This document shows, one piece after another, positions 16,964 through 25,993 of a stretch of DNA of 64,000 nucleotides (position 1 is its first letter; each line of letters opens with the position of its first letter). This DNA is from G963665925 sp963665925. GTDB lineage: Bacteria > Bacillota > Clostridia > Peptostreptococcales > Acidaminobacteraceae. The notes below the pieces were generated by a model that was given only the letters and a program-made list of their open reading frames with translations, searched no databases and was not told where the DNA came from. Where the stretch lies: positions 3,100,001 through 3,164,000 of the forward strand of contig OY762511.1 of assembly GCA_963665925.1 (NCBI GenBank), written 5' to 3'. The position numbers and the translations under genes were made by a program.

Positions 16964-19462
16964 ATGTCGGCTTGGAAGAGACTTCTTGATAATTCCAGAA
17001 ATCGCATGATGCTCGCATTTCTTTTTATGATTGTTATGCCCATTTTAACGCTTAGCGCTTCGGTATATACATCAACTCAAAATGAAATTGAGGAGAATTA
17101 TCTCATTTCCGCGCGGCGGCAGGTAGAGCAGATTGATGACTACATCGCTGCGTATTTGAATGGACTCAGCCAGGATTGTGATTTTCTTGCGCAAAATTCT
17201 GCTGTCAAAAGTGTGGATGCGCGTTTGACCACTTACATGGACAAGCCCTTTGATGAAAATGGATTCATCCCCATGACACCTGCTTCAAATGGAGGTACCG
17301 AAACTGAAATATATGAACTCTTCAGAGACTATGCACTGACGCATCCGGAAGTCGTATGCGTATATTTGGGGTCAGAAGAGGGCGGTTATGTACAGTGGCC
17401 GCAAAGCAAGCTTGAAAGACAGTATGATCCTAGGGAAAGGCTCTGGTACCAGCACATCCTGTCACAGAAGGACCAAGTGGTGGTGACAGATCCCTACTAC
17501 GCCATTGCGACAGATGACTTGGCGGTTATTACAACAGGAAAAGTCGTTGAGGATAAGGACGGTCAGGTAATCGGCATTCAGGCAGTTGATGTGAGCCTAG
17601 ATGGTCTTACTGAAATGGTCAAGAAGAAACGAATTGGCACCAGTGGGTTCGTAATTCTCATAGATTCAGAAGGCACTATTCTAGCCCATCCTCAAAATTC
17701 CGAGCTCAACTTTAAATCAATCGAAGCCCTTGGGTTTGATAAAGAGAAAATCATGGCGCAGTCGCCAACGGAACGTTTTGAAATGCGCTTTGAAAACAAG
17801 CTTTACAGTGCCAGCATTTATACGTCGCACAATTTGGCGTGGAAGTATATCGCTATGATTGAAAAGGATGAAATCACACAGAGTGTCCATCGAGTGCGCA
17901 ATATGATTATTATGCTGTCCATGGGGCTGGCACTTGTATTCATAGCAATTGCAATAGTGCTATCAAATCGCTTTTCCATTCCGCTTGTAAGTGCAGTCAA
18001 GCAGCTGAGGCGCATTGAATCGGGGGACTACTCCAGTGAAATGCCCGTCGAACTGCTGTCGCGGGAGGATGATCTGGGAATATTCATAAAAGCGGTAGAC
18101 GCCATGCGTGGTGACATTTATGAGCTGATGACAAAGGTTCAAGATACCGTCGAATCAGCCAATAAGGATCCAGACCTGCTTGCAGACATGAAAAAACAGA
18201 CGAAAAACGCTTCGATTCAAGTTGCATCAACCTTGGAGCGATTTGTAGAGCTGGCTGAAAATGAAGCCCGCAACAAAGAAGCCATTGAGAAGAAGCTGGA
18301 GATTACGAAAGTCAGCTTGCAGCAGGCGCAGAGGATTGCACAAATCTGGACCTGGGAGTGGGATGTCCACGAAGGCCTATTCCAGATATCTGATGAAATG
18401 AAAGAGATTTTGGGACTGGACTTGGAGAAAACGCACTACGGCATAGATGCCCTGATTGATCTGGTACATCCAGAAGACCAAGCCTACTTCAAGCGTGGCT
18501 TGAACTGTGTATGGCATGGGGAATCCATCGGTATAGAATTCCGATTCATCGCCTCAGATCAGACGGTCGTCTGGGTTTATCAAAGCGGAAATGTGGTTTA
18601 CGATGAGGCGAATCGAATCATAAGTGTTCTCTTTATGAACCATGACATAACCGAACGCAAGGAGACACTGAAAAAACTGAGACGCATGAATGAAAACCTG
18701 ATTCAGATGGTTGAGGATGAGGTGGAGGAAAACCGTAAAAAGGACGCGGTCATTGTCTATCAGTCAAGGCTCGCAAAAATGGGGCAAATGATTGGTCTCA
18801 TAACCCATCAGTGGAAACAGCCTCTGAACAATCTCGGACTCATACTCGCCAATTTGAAGGATGCCAGTGAACACGATGAACTGACCCAAATGGAAATCGA
18901 TGAATCCATAGTCGATTCAAAAAGGATTATCAATCAGATGGCAAAGACCATTGACGATTTTCGGTATTTTTTCAATCCAAATCCGCAGTGGGAGCAGTTT
19001 TCGCCAAATGAAACCATAGAATTTGCCATAGAGCTGATTGAAGAGACGGTTAAACTCAACAACATTCATATTGAAACCCATCTGGTCTGCACCAAGCTGA
19101 TCAATGGCTATTCAAATGAGTTTACCCAGGTGCTCTTCAACATCTTGGACAATGCTAAGGATGCTATTTTAAGCAATGAAACCAAGAAACGCCTGATTCG
19201 AATTGATGCCTATGAAAAAGATCAAGCAGCCGTTGTAGATATTTACAATAACGGCAGTAGCATAGAACCACATGTTTTGGAAAAATTGTTTGAGCCCTAC
19301 TTCACAACGAAAAACAAGGAGAAGGGAACGGGGATTGGTCTCTATATGTCCAAAATGATTATAGAAAAGCATATGGCAGGCCAGATTGCATGTCTAAACA
19401 GGGGTGGGGGAGTACTCTTTAGAATTATGATTCCGGTAAATGGGGGAGACTTGAATGGATAA
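16964..19462 (+). CDS. Membrane sensor histidine kinase, Cache-HAMP-PAS
   Basis: This 832-residue kinase has a transmembrane helix (about 14-36), a double-Cache extracellular sensor, a second helix (about 310-332), HAMP, a coiled linker, and a PAS domain (about 440-560, WTWEWDVHEGLFQISDEM). The kinase core has the phospho-acceptor His615 in ITHQWKQPLNNLG, the N box NILDNAKDAIL and the G box GTGIGLYMSKMIIEKH. The HQWKQPLN form is typical of kinases from Cache/PAS systems in anaerobes. ATG 16964 has GGAGGG 7 bases upstream; GTG 16949 is in frame but has no site. It overlaps the next gene by 8 bases and lies behind a sigma-54 promoter. Confidence 0.9.
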   Translation: MSAWKRLLDNSRNRMMLAFLFMIVMPILTLSASVYTSTQNEIEENYLISARRQVEQIDDYIAAYLNGLSQDCDFLAQNSAVKSVDARLTTYMDKPFDENGFIPMTPASNGGTETEIYELFRDYALTHPEVVCVYLGSEEGGYVQWPQSKLERQYDPRERLWYQHILSQKDQVVVTDPYYAIATDDLAVITTGKVVEDKDGQVIGIQAVDVSLDGLTEMVKKKRIGTSGFVILIDSEGTILAHPQNSELNFKSIEALGFDKEKIMAQSPTERFEMRFENKLYSASIYTSHNLAWKYIAMIEKDEITQSVHRVRNMIIMLSMGLALVFIAIAIVLSNRFSIPLVSAVKQLRRIESGDYSSEMPVELLSREDDLGIFIKAVDAMRGDIYELMTKVQDTVESANKDPDLLADMKKQTKNASIQVASTLERFVELAENEARNKEAIEKKLEITKVSLQQAQRIAQIWTWEWDVHEGLFQISDEMKEILGLDLEKTHYGIDALIDLVHPEDQAYFKRGLNCVWHGESIGIEFRFIASDQTVVWVYQSGNVVYDEANRIISVLFMNHDITERKETLKKLRRMNENLIQMVEDEVEENRKKDAVIVYQSRLAKMGQMIGLITHQWKQPLNNLGLILANLKDASEHDELTQMEIDESIVDSKRIINQMAKTIDDFRYFFNPNPQWEQFSPNETIEFAIELIEETVKLNNIHIETHLVCTKLINGYSNEFTQVLFNILDNAKDAILSNETKKRLIRIDAYEKDQAAVVDIYNNGSSIEPHVLEKLFEPYFTTKNKEKGTGIGLYMSKMIIEKHMAGQIACLNRGGGVLFRIMIPVNGGDLNG

Positions 19463-20210
19463 TCATATTTTGCTTCAAAACCTCAAGCTCTTATATGTTG
19501 AGGACGAAGCCTTTACGCGAAAACAGATGTCAAAGCTGTTAAAGAGGCGTGTGGGGAAGCTTCTGATTGCGGAAAATGGACAGATGGGCATGGATTTGTA
19601 CGAGAAGCACAGACCGGAAATTGTAATTGTAGATCTGATCATGCCTGTGATGGGTGGTCTTGAGATGATACGAAGAATTAGAGAAATTGACCATTCGGCC
19701 TTCGTTATTGTGACCACCGCGATTGGAGAGACGGAATCCATACTGAATACTGTCGATGCTGGAATCAGCAAGTATTTGATCAAACCCCTGGACGCAGAAC
19801 TCCTGTCCAAGGTACTTGAAGAAATCGCGGTAATCCATGCAGAGCGTACCGATATGCCAGTCTGCATAGACATGGAACAGAAAAAGGATTTTGAGAACAC
19901 AATCAAAAGGGAATTCTCCTTTCATATCAAGCAAGCGACAGGAAAAGGGCCTAAGGATGTTTCTGCATTCATTCACGGTCAATATATAGATATAAAAGCC
20001 TATGAAGTGTTAACGGCATTTGAAAAAAGTCTGATGGAAAACAAGGGCAATAGCAAATACGTTGAAATGAATCGAAAGCTTTTCTACTCAATACAGTCTG
20101 ACAAGATCGAAGGACTTGTCTCGTCGATTATTCAACGCAAGGTTCTGATGAACAGGGTTTTGACAGACGTCGCTCTGAATATGGATAATATAGAGCTCGT
20201 GATTCAATAG
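19455..20210 (+). CDS. Response regulator with a DUF2294-like output domain
   Basis: The N-terminal receiver domain (residues 1-125) has the acidic pair in YVEDEA, the phospho-acceptor Asp60 in IVDLIMP and a Lys in YLIKPLD. The C-terminal part (about 145-240) has no DNA-binding helix-turn-helix. It reads FSFHIKQATGKGPKDVSAFI, the TGKGP signature of the DUF2294 family, so the fusion is unusual. Overlap with the kinase gene makes it the cognate partner. Output through a non-DNA-binding domain suggests a protein or membrane target, which is inference. Confidence 0.82.
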   Translation: MDNHILLQNLKLLYVEDEAFTRKQMSKLLKRRVGKLLIAENGQMGMDLYEKHRPEIVIVDLIMPVMGGLEMIRRIREIDHSAFVIVTTAIGETESILNTVDAGISKYLIKPLDAELLSKVLEEIAVIHAERTDMPVCIDMEQKKDFENTIKREFSFHIKQATGKGPKDVSAFIHGQYIDIKAYEVLTAFEKSLMENKGNSKYVEMNRKLFYSIQSDKIEGLVSSIIQRKVLMNRVLTDVALNMDNIELVIQ

Positions 20211-20211
20211 C

Positions 20212-20240
20212 TTTACTGGAACATTTATTTAGGGTATCAT
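20212..20240 (+). promoter_or_regulatory. Probable sigma-A promoter for the permease leader
   Basis: TTTACT (20212-20217) and TATCAT (20235-20240) are 17 bases apart, just after the response regulator stop. Transcription from it would begin near 20247, directly at the structured leader. Confidence 0.5.
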
Positions 20241-20246
20241 TATGAA

Positions 20247-20421
20247 TAACGGAAGTGTTGTTTGGCATATAGGCACAAGCTGAGGATGCCAAAGCTTCGT
20301 AAAATTAAAACTGAATCGCGAACAGGTGTCGCGACTGGTTATAGGGTTTTGAGAAAACTTTTAGAGTTCGCTTAAAATAAACCAGCCAAAAAGTTCAATC
20401 TTTTTGTGCTGGTTTTTTTGT
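20247..20421 (+). ncRNA. Candidate cis-regulatory leader RNA with alternative terminator
   Basis: The region folds into a TTTGGCAT/ATGCCAAA stem (20261-20268 with 20286-20293). Its loop AAGCT can pair with AGCTT just downstream, giving a pseudoknot. Next comes a TCGCG/CGCGA stem (20316-20334), then CTGGTT (20335-20340), which can pair with AACCAG (20380-20385). The same AACCAGC alternatively pairs with GCTGGTT (20408-20414) in a terminator followed by a T run. Mutually exclusive pairing is the architecture of a transcription-terminating riboswitch. I tried to match c-di-GMP, SAM, glycine, lysine and T-box consensus features and none fits. Confidence 0.45.
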
Positions 20422-20504
20422 TTTTGTAAATTGAATAATTTGGAAGGGAGGTTGTAACAAGCGGTCATAAGGGGTGAAATTTCAATTGTAGAAAGGGGTA
20501 CTTT

Positions 20505-22028
20505 ATGGGAAGTAATTTGAAAAGAGCAGAACTGGCAAAAGAAATGCGCGTATTTGATTATTTTACGCTTGGGCTCGGGGCTATGCTTGGAGCGGCATGG
20601 TTTGTTCTGATGGCGGGAAATATTCAAAAGGCCGGACCAATGGGAACTGCCTTGGCCTTCTTGGCAGGGGGAATTTTCCTCATTCCAATTGGACTTTGCT
20701 ATTCAGAGCTGACGGCGTCACTGCCTGTCGCAGGGGGGGAACTGGCTTTTACCTATGCATCCTATGGCACGAAAATGTCCTATGCAACAGGGTGGATGCT
20801 TATTCTCGCCTATGCGATTCTATGTCCATGGGAGGTTGTTGCAATCGGCAGCCTTTTAGGTGTTGTGTTTCCAGCCTTCAACACCATGCCAATGTACACT
20901 GTTGTAGATTACGTAATCTATTTTCCGCAGTTTGCGGTGGAGATGGTTCTGGCCATTGCAATTGTCTATTATAATTATACGGGAATCAAAAAAGCCGCTA
21001 AGGTTCAAACCATTCTCACAAAATTTATGCTAGTGTCTTTTATTATCTTCCTGACGCTGGGCTTCATGTTTGGTAAGGTTGAAAATCTGTATCCGCTGGT
21101 TGCAAAGGCCTATGAAGTGGATGGCATTTTACAGTTTGGCGGCGTCGCAGGCTTCTTTGCAGTACTGGCCATTACGCCATTTTTCTACTGCGGCTTCGAT
21201 ACGATTCCGCAAGCTGCAGAAGAGGGGAGTTTGGGTATCAGCCTGAAGGATTTGGGAAAAACACTGACCTATTCCATACTGGCAGGTACAGCATTTTATG
21301 TTATTCTCATCTTTTCAGTCAGCATGTTGATGCCTTGGCCTGAAATGGTCAAGCTGGATTTGCCAATGGCTCAAATGTTCACGGTTTCCAAGGGCTGGCG
21401 CATTGTTTCTCAAATCGTAATCTGGGGTGCTATGGCAGGGCTTCTGACAACCCTGAACGCCTTTTTCGTAGCGGCAACACGTGTTGTGTTCGCACTTGGA
21501 CGTGCCAATCTGATGCCAAGCAAGTTCGGTGAAATCCACCCTAAATACCAGACACCAACCTATGCAACCTATTTCGTAGGTGCGCTGACCATTTTAGGTC
21601 CATTTATTGGCAAACCTCTGATTGCACCATTTTTAAACATTGGCTCACTCGCATTTATGCTGGTTTGGTGTGCCATAGCCTTATCTGCATACAACCTACG
21701 CGCTCAGGCACCTGGATTTAAGAGACCTTATACCATGCCTGGCGGAAAAACAATGGCATTGGTAGCATTTGGATGTGCACTCATTGTAACTGGAACGCTT
21801 GTAATTCCTCAAAGTCCCGGTTCGCTGGTCACCTCTGAGTACATAATGTTTGGCGGTTGGATCGCATTTGGCGTCTTTAACTGGCTCATCACTGCTAAAA
21901 AGCGAAATGAAATCTCAAATGAAGAGCGTTCATACATGATTCTTGGTAAGGAGATAAAACTGAATCTGGACGCTGCAAGACAGGAAAATGGACTGGCCGA
22001 GAAGGAAGAAAAAGGGCAGGCAAGCTAA
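20505..22028 (+). CDS. APC-family amino acid/amine permease
   Basis: This 507-residue integral membrane protein has about 12 transmembrane helices. The first unwound helix motif (LGLGAMLGAAWFVLMAG) and the loop SELTASLPVAGGELAFTY are typical of amino acid-polyamine-organocation transporters. It ends in a charged cytoplasmic tail. GAAAGGGG precedes ATG 20505. A structured leader with an alternative terminator lies upstream, and a sigma-54 activator gene lies downstream. Import of an amino acid or amine for fermentation is likely, but the substrate is not deducible. Confidence 0.87.
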   Translation: MGSNLKRAELAKEMRVFDYFTLGLGAMLGAAWFVLMAGNIQKAGPMGTALAFLAGGIFLIPIGLCYSELTASLPVAGGELAFTYASYGTKMSYATGWMLILAYAILCPWEVVAIGSLLGVVFPAFNTMPMYTVVDYVIYFPQFAVEMVLAIAIVYYNYTGIKKAAKVQTILTKFMLVSFIIFLTLGFMFGKVENLYPLVAKAYEVDGILQFGGVAGFFAVLAITPFFYCGFDTIPQAAEEGSLGISLKDLGKTLTYSILAGTAFYVILIFSVSMLMPWPEMVKLDLPMAQMFTVSKGWRIVSQIVIWGAMAGLLTTLNAFFVAATRVVFALGRANLMPSKFGEIHPKYQTPTYATYFVGALTILGPFIGKPLIAPFLNIGSLAFMLVWCAIALSAYNLRAQAPGFKRPYTMPGGKTMALVAFGCALIVTGTLVIPQSPGSLVTSEYIMFGGWIAFGVFNWLITAKKRNEISNEERSYMILGKEIKLNLDAARQENGLAEKEEKGQAS

Positions 22029-22088
22029 TGTGCCCACGCCACAAGTAAGCGTGAAGGACCATGTAAAGGGATCGTACAGTCTGTCATC

Positions 22089-22107
22089 TTGTCGACTTTG
22101 TCGACAA
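22089..22107. promoter_or_regulatory. Perfect inverted repeat, possible operator
   Basis: TTGTCGAC-TTT-GTCGACAA is a perfect 8-bp inverted repeat between the permease and the sigma-54 activator gene. It is either a protein-binding site or a small hairpin; the sequence does not decide. Confidence 0.4.
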
Positions 22108-22112
22108 CCTGA

Positions 22113-22145
22113 GGGCTCGCACAGTGTGTGCGGGTCCCTTTGCTT
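22113..22145 (+). terminator. Probable terminator after the permease gene
   Basis: GGGCTCGCACA pairs with TGTGCGGGTCCC with one bulge and is followed by TTTGCTT. It ends the permease transcript before the regulator gene. Confidence 0.55.
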
Positions 22146-22280
22146 GGTGCTATGACATTAAAAGGAAAAACGTCTTATTTGTCGAACTATTTTACAGGGG
22201 TATCCGTTTTGAAGCTCTGTGGTCTTTTGTTGTCATACCAGGACAATGCTTACATAATATCGGTCATTCAGGAGGTACAG

Positions 22281-23630
22281 ATGGTCATCAACAAGAACAT
22301 GCAACGGTTATTGAATGCTGTAGAAACGGCAATATTTATTGATGATGGGAATGGGGATACAGTTTGGATTAATGATGCTTGCGCAGAGTTATATTTGATA
22401 GATCAAGATGCAATTCAAGGAAGAAACATTGATGAACTTGAGAGGAGTGGCATTTTTTCACCTTCAGTTGCAAAAAAAGTGTTTCAGGAACAGCGAAAAA
22501 TGAGCATTTTGCACTCCAATAGACAGGGCAAGGAGCTGCTTACAACAGGTGTTCCAATATTTGATGAAGCGGGTTCGATCGAGATGATTATCAGCACGTC
22601 ACGGGATATCACTGAGCTGATAGATTTGAAAAGCAAGTTGGAAGATATCACGAGTGAACTGCTAAGTCTGAAAGAAATGCGTGAAGAACAGCAAGGCATC
22701 ATTACAAGGAGCAAGCGCCTCAAGGAAATCTACGAGCTGGCTGAAAGGCTGGCGCTGCTTGACACAACAGTTTTAATAACCGGTGAGTCCGGTGTTGGAA
22801 AGGGTGTTCTTGCCAAGTATATTCACGATTCGGGGCTGCGCTCAGAAAATCCCTTCATAAAAGTGAATTGCGGTGCCATACCAGAAACCTTGCTTGAATC
22901 TGAACTGTTTGGATACGCACCTGGCGCATTTACAGGGTCTCTGAAAGAAGGTAAAAAGGGAATCTTTGAATTGGCACATAGAGGTACAATATTTCTGGAT
23001 GAGATCGGAGAGCTGCCTCTTCATTTGCAGGTCAAACTCTTGCAGGTCATTCAGGATAAAGAGATCATACGTGTTGGGGGAACCGATAAGCAGGCAATCG
23101 ATGTAAGAATTGTTACTGCCACAAACAGAAATCTCTCAGAAATGATTGCACAGAACACCTTCAGAGAAGATTTGTATTACAGATTGAATGTCATTCCCAT
23201 CCACATTCCGCCGCTGCGCGAACGGGAAGAGGACATTGTAGGCCTTATATTATCCAGTTTGAAAATTAATAACGATAAGTATGGCGCTCATAAGAAGATT
23301 AGCCAGCCGGCCATAGACGCACTTATTCATTACGAATGGCCGGGGAACTCAAGAGAACTTGAGAATATGATTGAGCGACTTGTAATAACCGTGAAAGAAG
23401 ATGTGATTACATCAGCCAATCTGCCCAAATATCTGGTGAAGGAAAATATGAGTTTTGAAGAAAAAGAGGGGAGAACCTTGAAGGATGTCGTTGAAGATGC
23501 GGAGCGGTCATTGCTGAGTCTCGCGGTTCAAGAGTATAAGTCAACACGTGATTTGGCAAAGGGATTGGAAATAAGCCAGTCGACTGCAGTACGCAAACTC
23601 GCCAAATATGGTTTGAACTTCAACACCTAG
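22281..23630 (+). CDS. Sigma-54-dependent transcriptional activator (PAS-AAA+-HTH)
   Basis: This enhancer-binding protein has about 449 residues. Residues about 5-110 form a PAS sensor (AVETAIFIDDGNGDTVWINDACAELY). The central AAA+ domain has Walker A GESGVGKG, the sigma-54-contacting loop GAFTGS (the family usually has GAFTGA), Walker B IFLDEIGELP and the Arg-finger region FREDLYYRLNVIPIHIPPLRER. A C-terminal helix-turn-helix reads RDLAKGLEISQSTAVRKLAKYG. ATG 22281 has AGGAGGT upstream; a frame from 22128 has no such site. It could drive the sigma-54 promoters seen at 16.85 or 40.52 kb, or a distant target; the link is inference. Confidence 0.9.
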   Translation: MVINKNMQRLLNAVETAIFIDDGNGDTVWINDACAELYLIDQDAIQGRNIDELERSGIFSPSVAKKVFQEQRKMSILHSNRQGKELLTTGVPIFDEAGSIEMIISTSRDITELIDLKSKLEDITSELLSLKEMREEQQGIITRSKRLKEIYELAERLALLDTTVLITGESGVGKGVLAKYIHDSGLRSENPFIKVNCGAIPETLLESELFGYAPGAFTGSLKEGKKGIFELAHRGTIFLDEIGELPLHLQVKLLQVIQDKEIIRVGGTDKQAIDVRIVTATNRNLSEMIAQNTFREDLYYRLNVIPIHIPPLREREEDIVGLILSSLKINNDKYGAHKKISQPAIDALIHYEWPGNSRELENMIERLVITVKEDVITSANLPKYLVKENMSFEEKEGRTLKDVVEDAERSLLSLAVQEYKSTRDLAKGLEISQSTAVRKLAKYGLNFNT

Positions 23631-23654
23631 TTTTAAGAACTTCATCATAGAAAA

Positions 23655-23720
23655 AAATGCACCTGTTCTTCTGAGTAAATGCGCTTCGTAAGAGCGTCTC
23701 AAAAGAAGACAGGTGCATTT
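23655..23720. terminator. Bidirectional terminator
   Basis: AAATGCACCTGT plus TCTTCT (23655-23672) pairs with AGAAGA plus CAGGTGCATTT (23704-23720) with one bulge. The stem is about 17 bp between two convergent genes and is flanked by A and T runs. Confidence 0.8.
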
Positions 23721-23743
23721 ATTATGCACATTTAAAAATGGGT

Positions 23744-25195
23744 TTATTCTCCCCAGAATAATTCTATGACGGATTGATCATTTTTTCTGCCAAATACAGC
23801 GCCAATTACAAAGGCAATCAGTGCCACTGCCAGTGTCGGTACGATCTGGTGCATGCCAAACGGCTTTACACTGTAGATGCTGAAAATGAAGAAGGATGCA
23901 AGTCCTGTAACAATAGACAGAACAGCGCCGTCAGCATTTGCCCCTTTCCAGTAAAGGCCAAGAATTGTGGGCCATAGGAAGGCTGCTTCCAGACCGCCAA
24001 AGGCAAAAAGGTTGATCCACACAATAATCGAAGGTGGATTGATTGCAAAAATAAAGACGATTATACCGATGACACCAGTTGTAATGAAGCTGATTCTATT
24101 CAGGCTTTTTTCATCAATGTTGCCCTTGCCATAGTTCAAGTAAAGGTCCTTGATAATAGACGCCGATGCAAGGATGAGCATGGAGTCAACCGTGGACATG
24201 ATTGCAGCTAGAGGTCCCGCAATAAATATGCCGGCTAGGACAGGTGGCAGTACTTTTACAGTAATGCCCGGTATCGCACCGTCTCCAGCAAGACCAGGGA
24301 CGACGTAAGCCCCTAAGGCACCAACCAGATGCATTCCCAGCATTAAGAATCCAACCACAACCGTACCGATGACCATGGCTCTATGCAGGGACTTGGAATC
24401 CTTAAAGCCCATGCATCTGACAGTAGTCTGTGGCAGTCCCAGGACTGCGAATCCGACAAGAACCCAGAAGGAGAGAATAAATGGGATTGGAATTTTCCCG
24501 CCAGCTGTCGGTGTAAGGGCACTTGGGTTGCTTTCAATCATCTTTGTCGTGATGGCTTCCATACCGCCGCCTGCACGGATTATGGCAACAAGGAGGAAGG
24601 TCGTTGCAAGGACCATGACAATGCCCTGAATGGCATCTGTAATTGCAACCGCCTTAAAACCGCCAATGGTCGTATAGATGATGACAGCCACGCCAAAAAT
24701 CACAAGGCCCATGACATAAGAATACCCTGTAACCGCTTCAAACAGCTTGGCACCGCCTATAAACTGCGCTACCATGGCAGCTGCAAAGAAAACAATCATT
24801 GCTATTGAAGTTGAAACAACGATAAATGTGTTGTTGTATCGAGCCTTTAAATAATCCGTTACTGTCACTGCGCCGATTTTTCTTGAAATAATGGCAAACT
24901 TCTTTCCCAGTACCCCAAGGGTCAGAAAGGCAGTAGGGACTTGGATCATGGCAAGCAGTATCCATCCGTAGCCCATGGAATAGGCCACGCCAGGGCCGCC
25001 GACAAAGCTGCTCGCACTGGAGTAGGTCGCTATGAGGGTCATTGCAAGAACAAAACCGCCCATGGATCTGCCACCAATAAAGTATTCTTCCATAAAACTG
25101 CCACTGCCAGAAGCTTGTCTATTTGTGTAAATAGCAATAGCGAACATGAGCACAAGATAAACTATCATCGGGATCAGAATCATTGCATTACCCAT
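23744..25195 (-). CDS. panF: Sodium/pantothenate symporter
   Basis: This 483-residue member of the sodium:solute symporter family has about 13 transmembrane helices. The N-terminal half closely follows PanF: EEYFIGGRSMGGFVLAMTLI, then ATYSSASSFVGGPGVAYSMG and LLAMIQVPTAFLTLGVLGKKFAI. Importing pantothenate supports coenzyme A synthesis. Its start overlaps the stop of the small yhdT-like gene (TAATG), with GAGGAGG inside that gene as ribosome site. The yhdT-panF order is the same as in enterobacteria and supports the name. Confidence 0.88.
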   Translation of the reverse strand: MGNAMILIPMIVYLVLMFAIAIYTNRQASGSGSFMEEYFIGGRSMGGFVLAMTLIATYSSASSFVGGPGVAYSMGYGWILLAMIQVPTAFLTLGVLGKKFAIISRKIGAVTVTDYLKARYNNTFIVVSTSIAMIVFFAAAMVAQFIGGAKLFEAVTGYSYVMGLVIFGVAVIIYTTIGGFKAVAITDAIQGIVMVLATTFLLVAIIRAGGGMEAITTKMIESNPSALTPTAGGKIPIPFILSFWVLVGFAVLGLPQTTVRCMGFKDSKSLHRAMVIGTVVVGFLMLGMHLVGALGAYVVPGLAGDGAIPGITVKVLPPVLAGIFIAGPLAAIMSTVDSMLILASASIIKDLYLNYGKGNIDEKSLNRISFITTGVIGIIVFIFAINPPSIIVWINLFAFGGLEAAFLWPTILGLYWKGANADGAVLSIVTGLASFFIFSIYSVKPFGMHQIVPTLAVALIAFVIGAVFGRKNDQSVIELFWGE

Positions 25196-25464
25196 TATTT
25201 CGCCTCCTCTTCATTGTCTTCAAAATCAATGTCCTTGAAGTACTTTTTCACTACAATTGCCAGCAGGACTGAAATCATGACATAGCCCAATATGCAGCTG
25301 TAGAAGAACCAGGAAGGGAAGCCGAGTATGTAGGTATACTCCGACACATCCTTCAGACCGATTCCATAAGCAAAAGCAAACCACCATATGAAAAAGAATA
25401 CATATAGGCCCACGGTTATTTTTGCTTCCTTGTTGATTTGCCTGTTCTTTTCTTTGAAATTCAT
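25195..25464 (-). CDS. YhdT/DUF997-family small membrane protein
   Basis: This 89-residue protein has two transmembrane helices (about 17-38 and 50-73), with the family pattern FFIWWFAFAYG and GFPSWFFYSCILGY. The acidic C-terminus is cytoplasmic. AAGGGGTG precedes ATG 25464. Members are encoded immediately upstream of panF-type sodium symporters, as here, and are thought to be accessory subunits, though the role is unproven. Confidence 0.85.
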   Translation of the reverse strand: MNFKEKNRQINKEAKITVGLYVFFFIWWFAFAYGIGLKDVSEYTYILGFPSWFFYSCILGYVMISVLLAIVVKKYFKDIDFEDNEEEAK

Positions 25465-25993
25465 ATTTGCACCCCTTCGCTTTTCTAAATAGGCAACAAA
25501 AAAGATGTAGACTCAGACCGACACGATCCGCTACACCTGCTTCGAATAAATATGAAATTCCCTGCTAATGGATGATAGAGTTTATCATATTATCACAGTG
25601 TACCGTTAGGATACAGTCACCAAAAATACCAAATGAATTCATCTATCTTAAAATTGCACATAATGACTTTGAGAATCTACGAATTCTTAATTGCAGCAGG
25701 TATGACTCTTAAAGATATCATCCAGTGGTATGATAACACAGTTCATGGGAGGATTCAACGGTGTTTGTTGAGGGGGCATGCAAAGAGCGGCCCATCTTTT
25801 GGATGGTTTTTGGTTGAGTAGTAAATTATTTATACGGATGGCGCGATTTTTCACACATGATGATATAGTAATACCACTATAGTTTTGAATATGTATGCAT
25901 ATTTACTTTGCCCGGCATGTGGTTTGGCAGAGTAGACGGTCTTCGTCAGCCATCTGCGCAAATGGTTGATGTTATTCAAAAAGGGGGAATTTG
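25465..25993. other. Intergenic region between divergent yhdT and the antiporter gene
   Basis: No convincing gene is seen in this stretch. A 62-codon frame at 25633-25821 faintly resembles the core of a MerR-type regulator and could be a relic. A short CCATC/GATGG hairpin with a T run lies at about 25791-25812. A near-perfect palindrome, CCATCTGCGCAAATGG (25950-25965), stands 29 bases before the antiporter start and may be an operator. Confidence 0.4.

Noticed and set aside
20261..20345. Cyclic di-GMP (GEMM) riboswitch before the permease
   Set aside because: A GATGCCAAAGC stretch is reminiscent, but the GAAA tetraloop, its receptor and the closing GG-rich strand are missing.
25633..25821. 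62-codon frame as a gene
   Set aside because: No ribosome site; only a faint MerR-like stretch. At most a relic.
25914..25931. Sigma-54-like site before the NhaC gene
   Set aside because: The GG and GC doublets are 13 rather than 12 bases apart, and sigma-54 does not tolerate this well.
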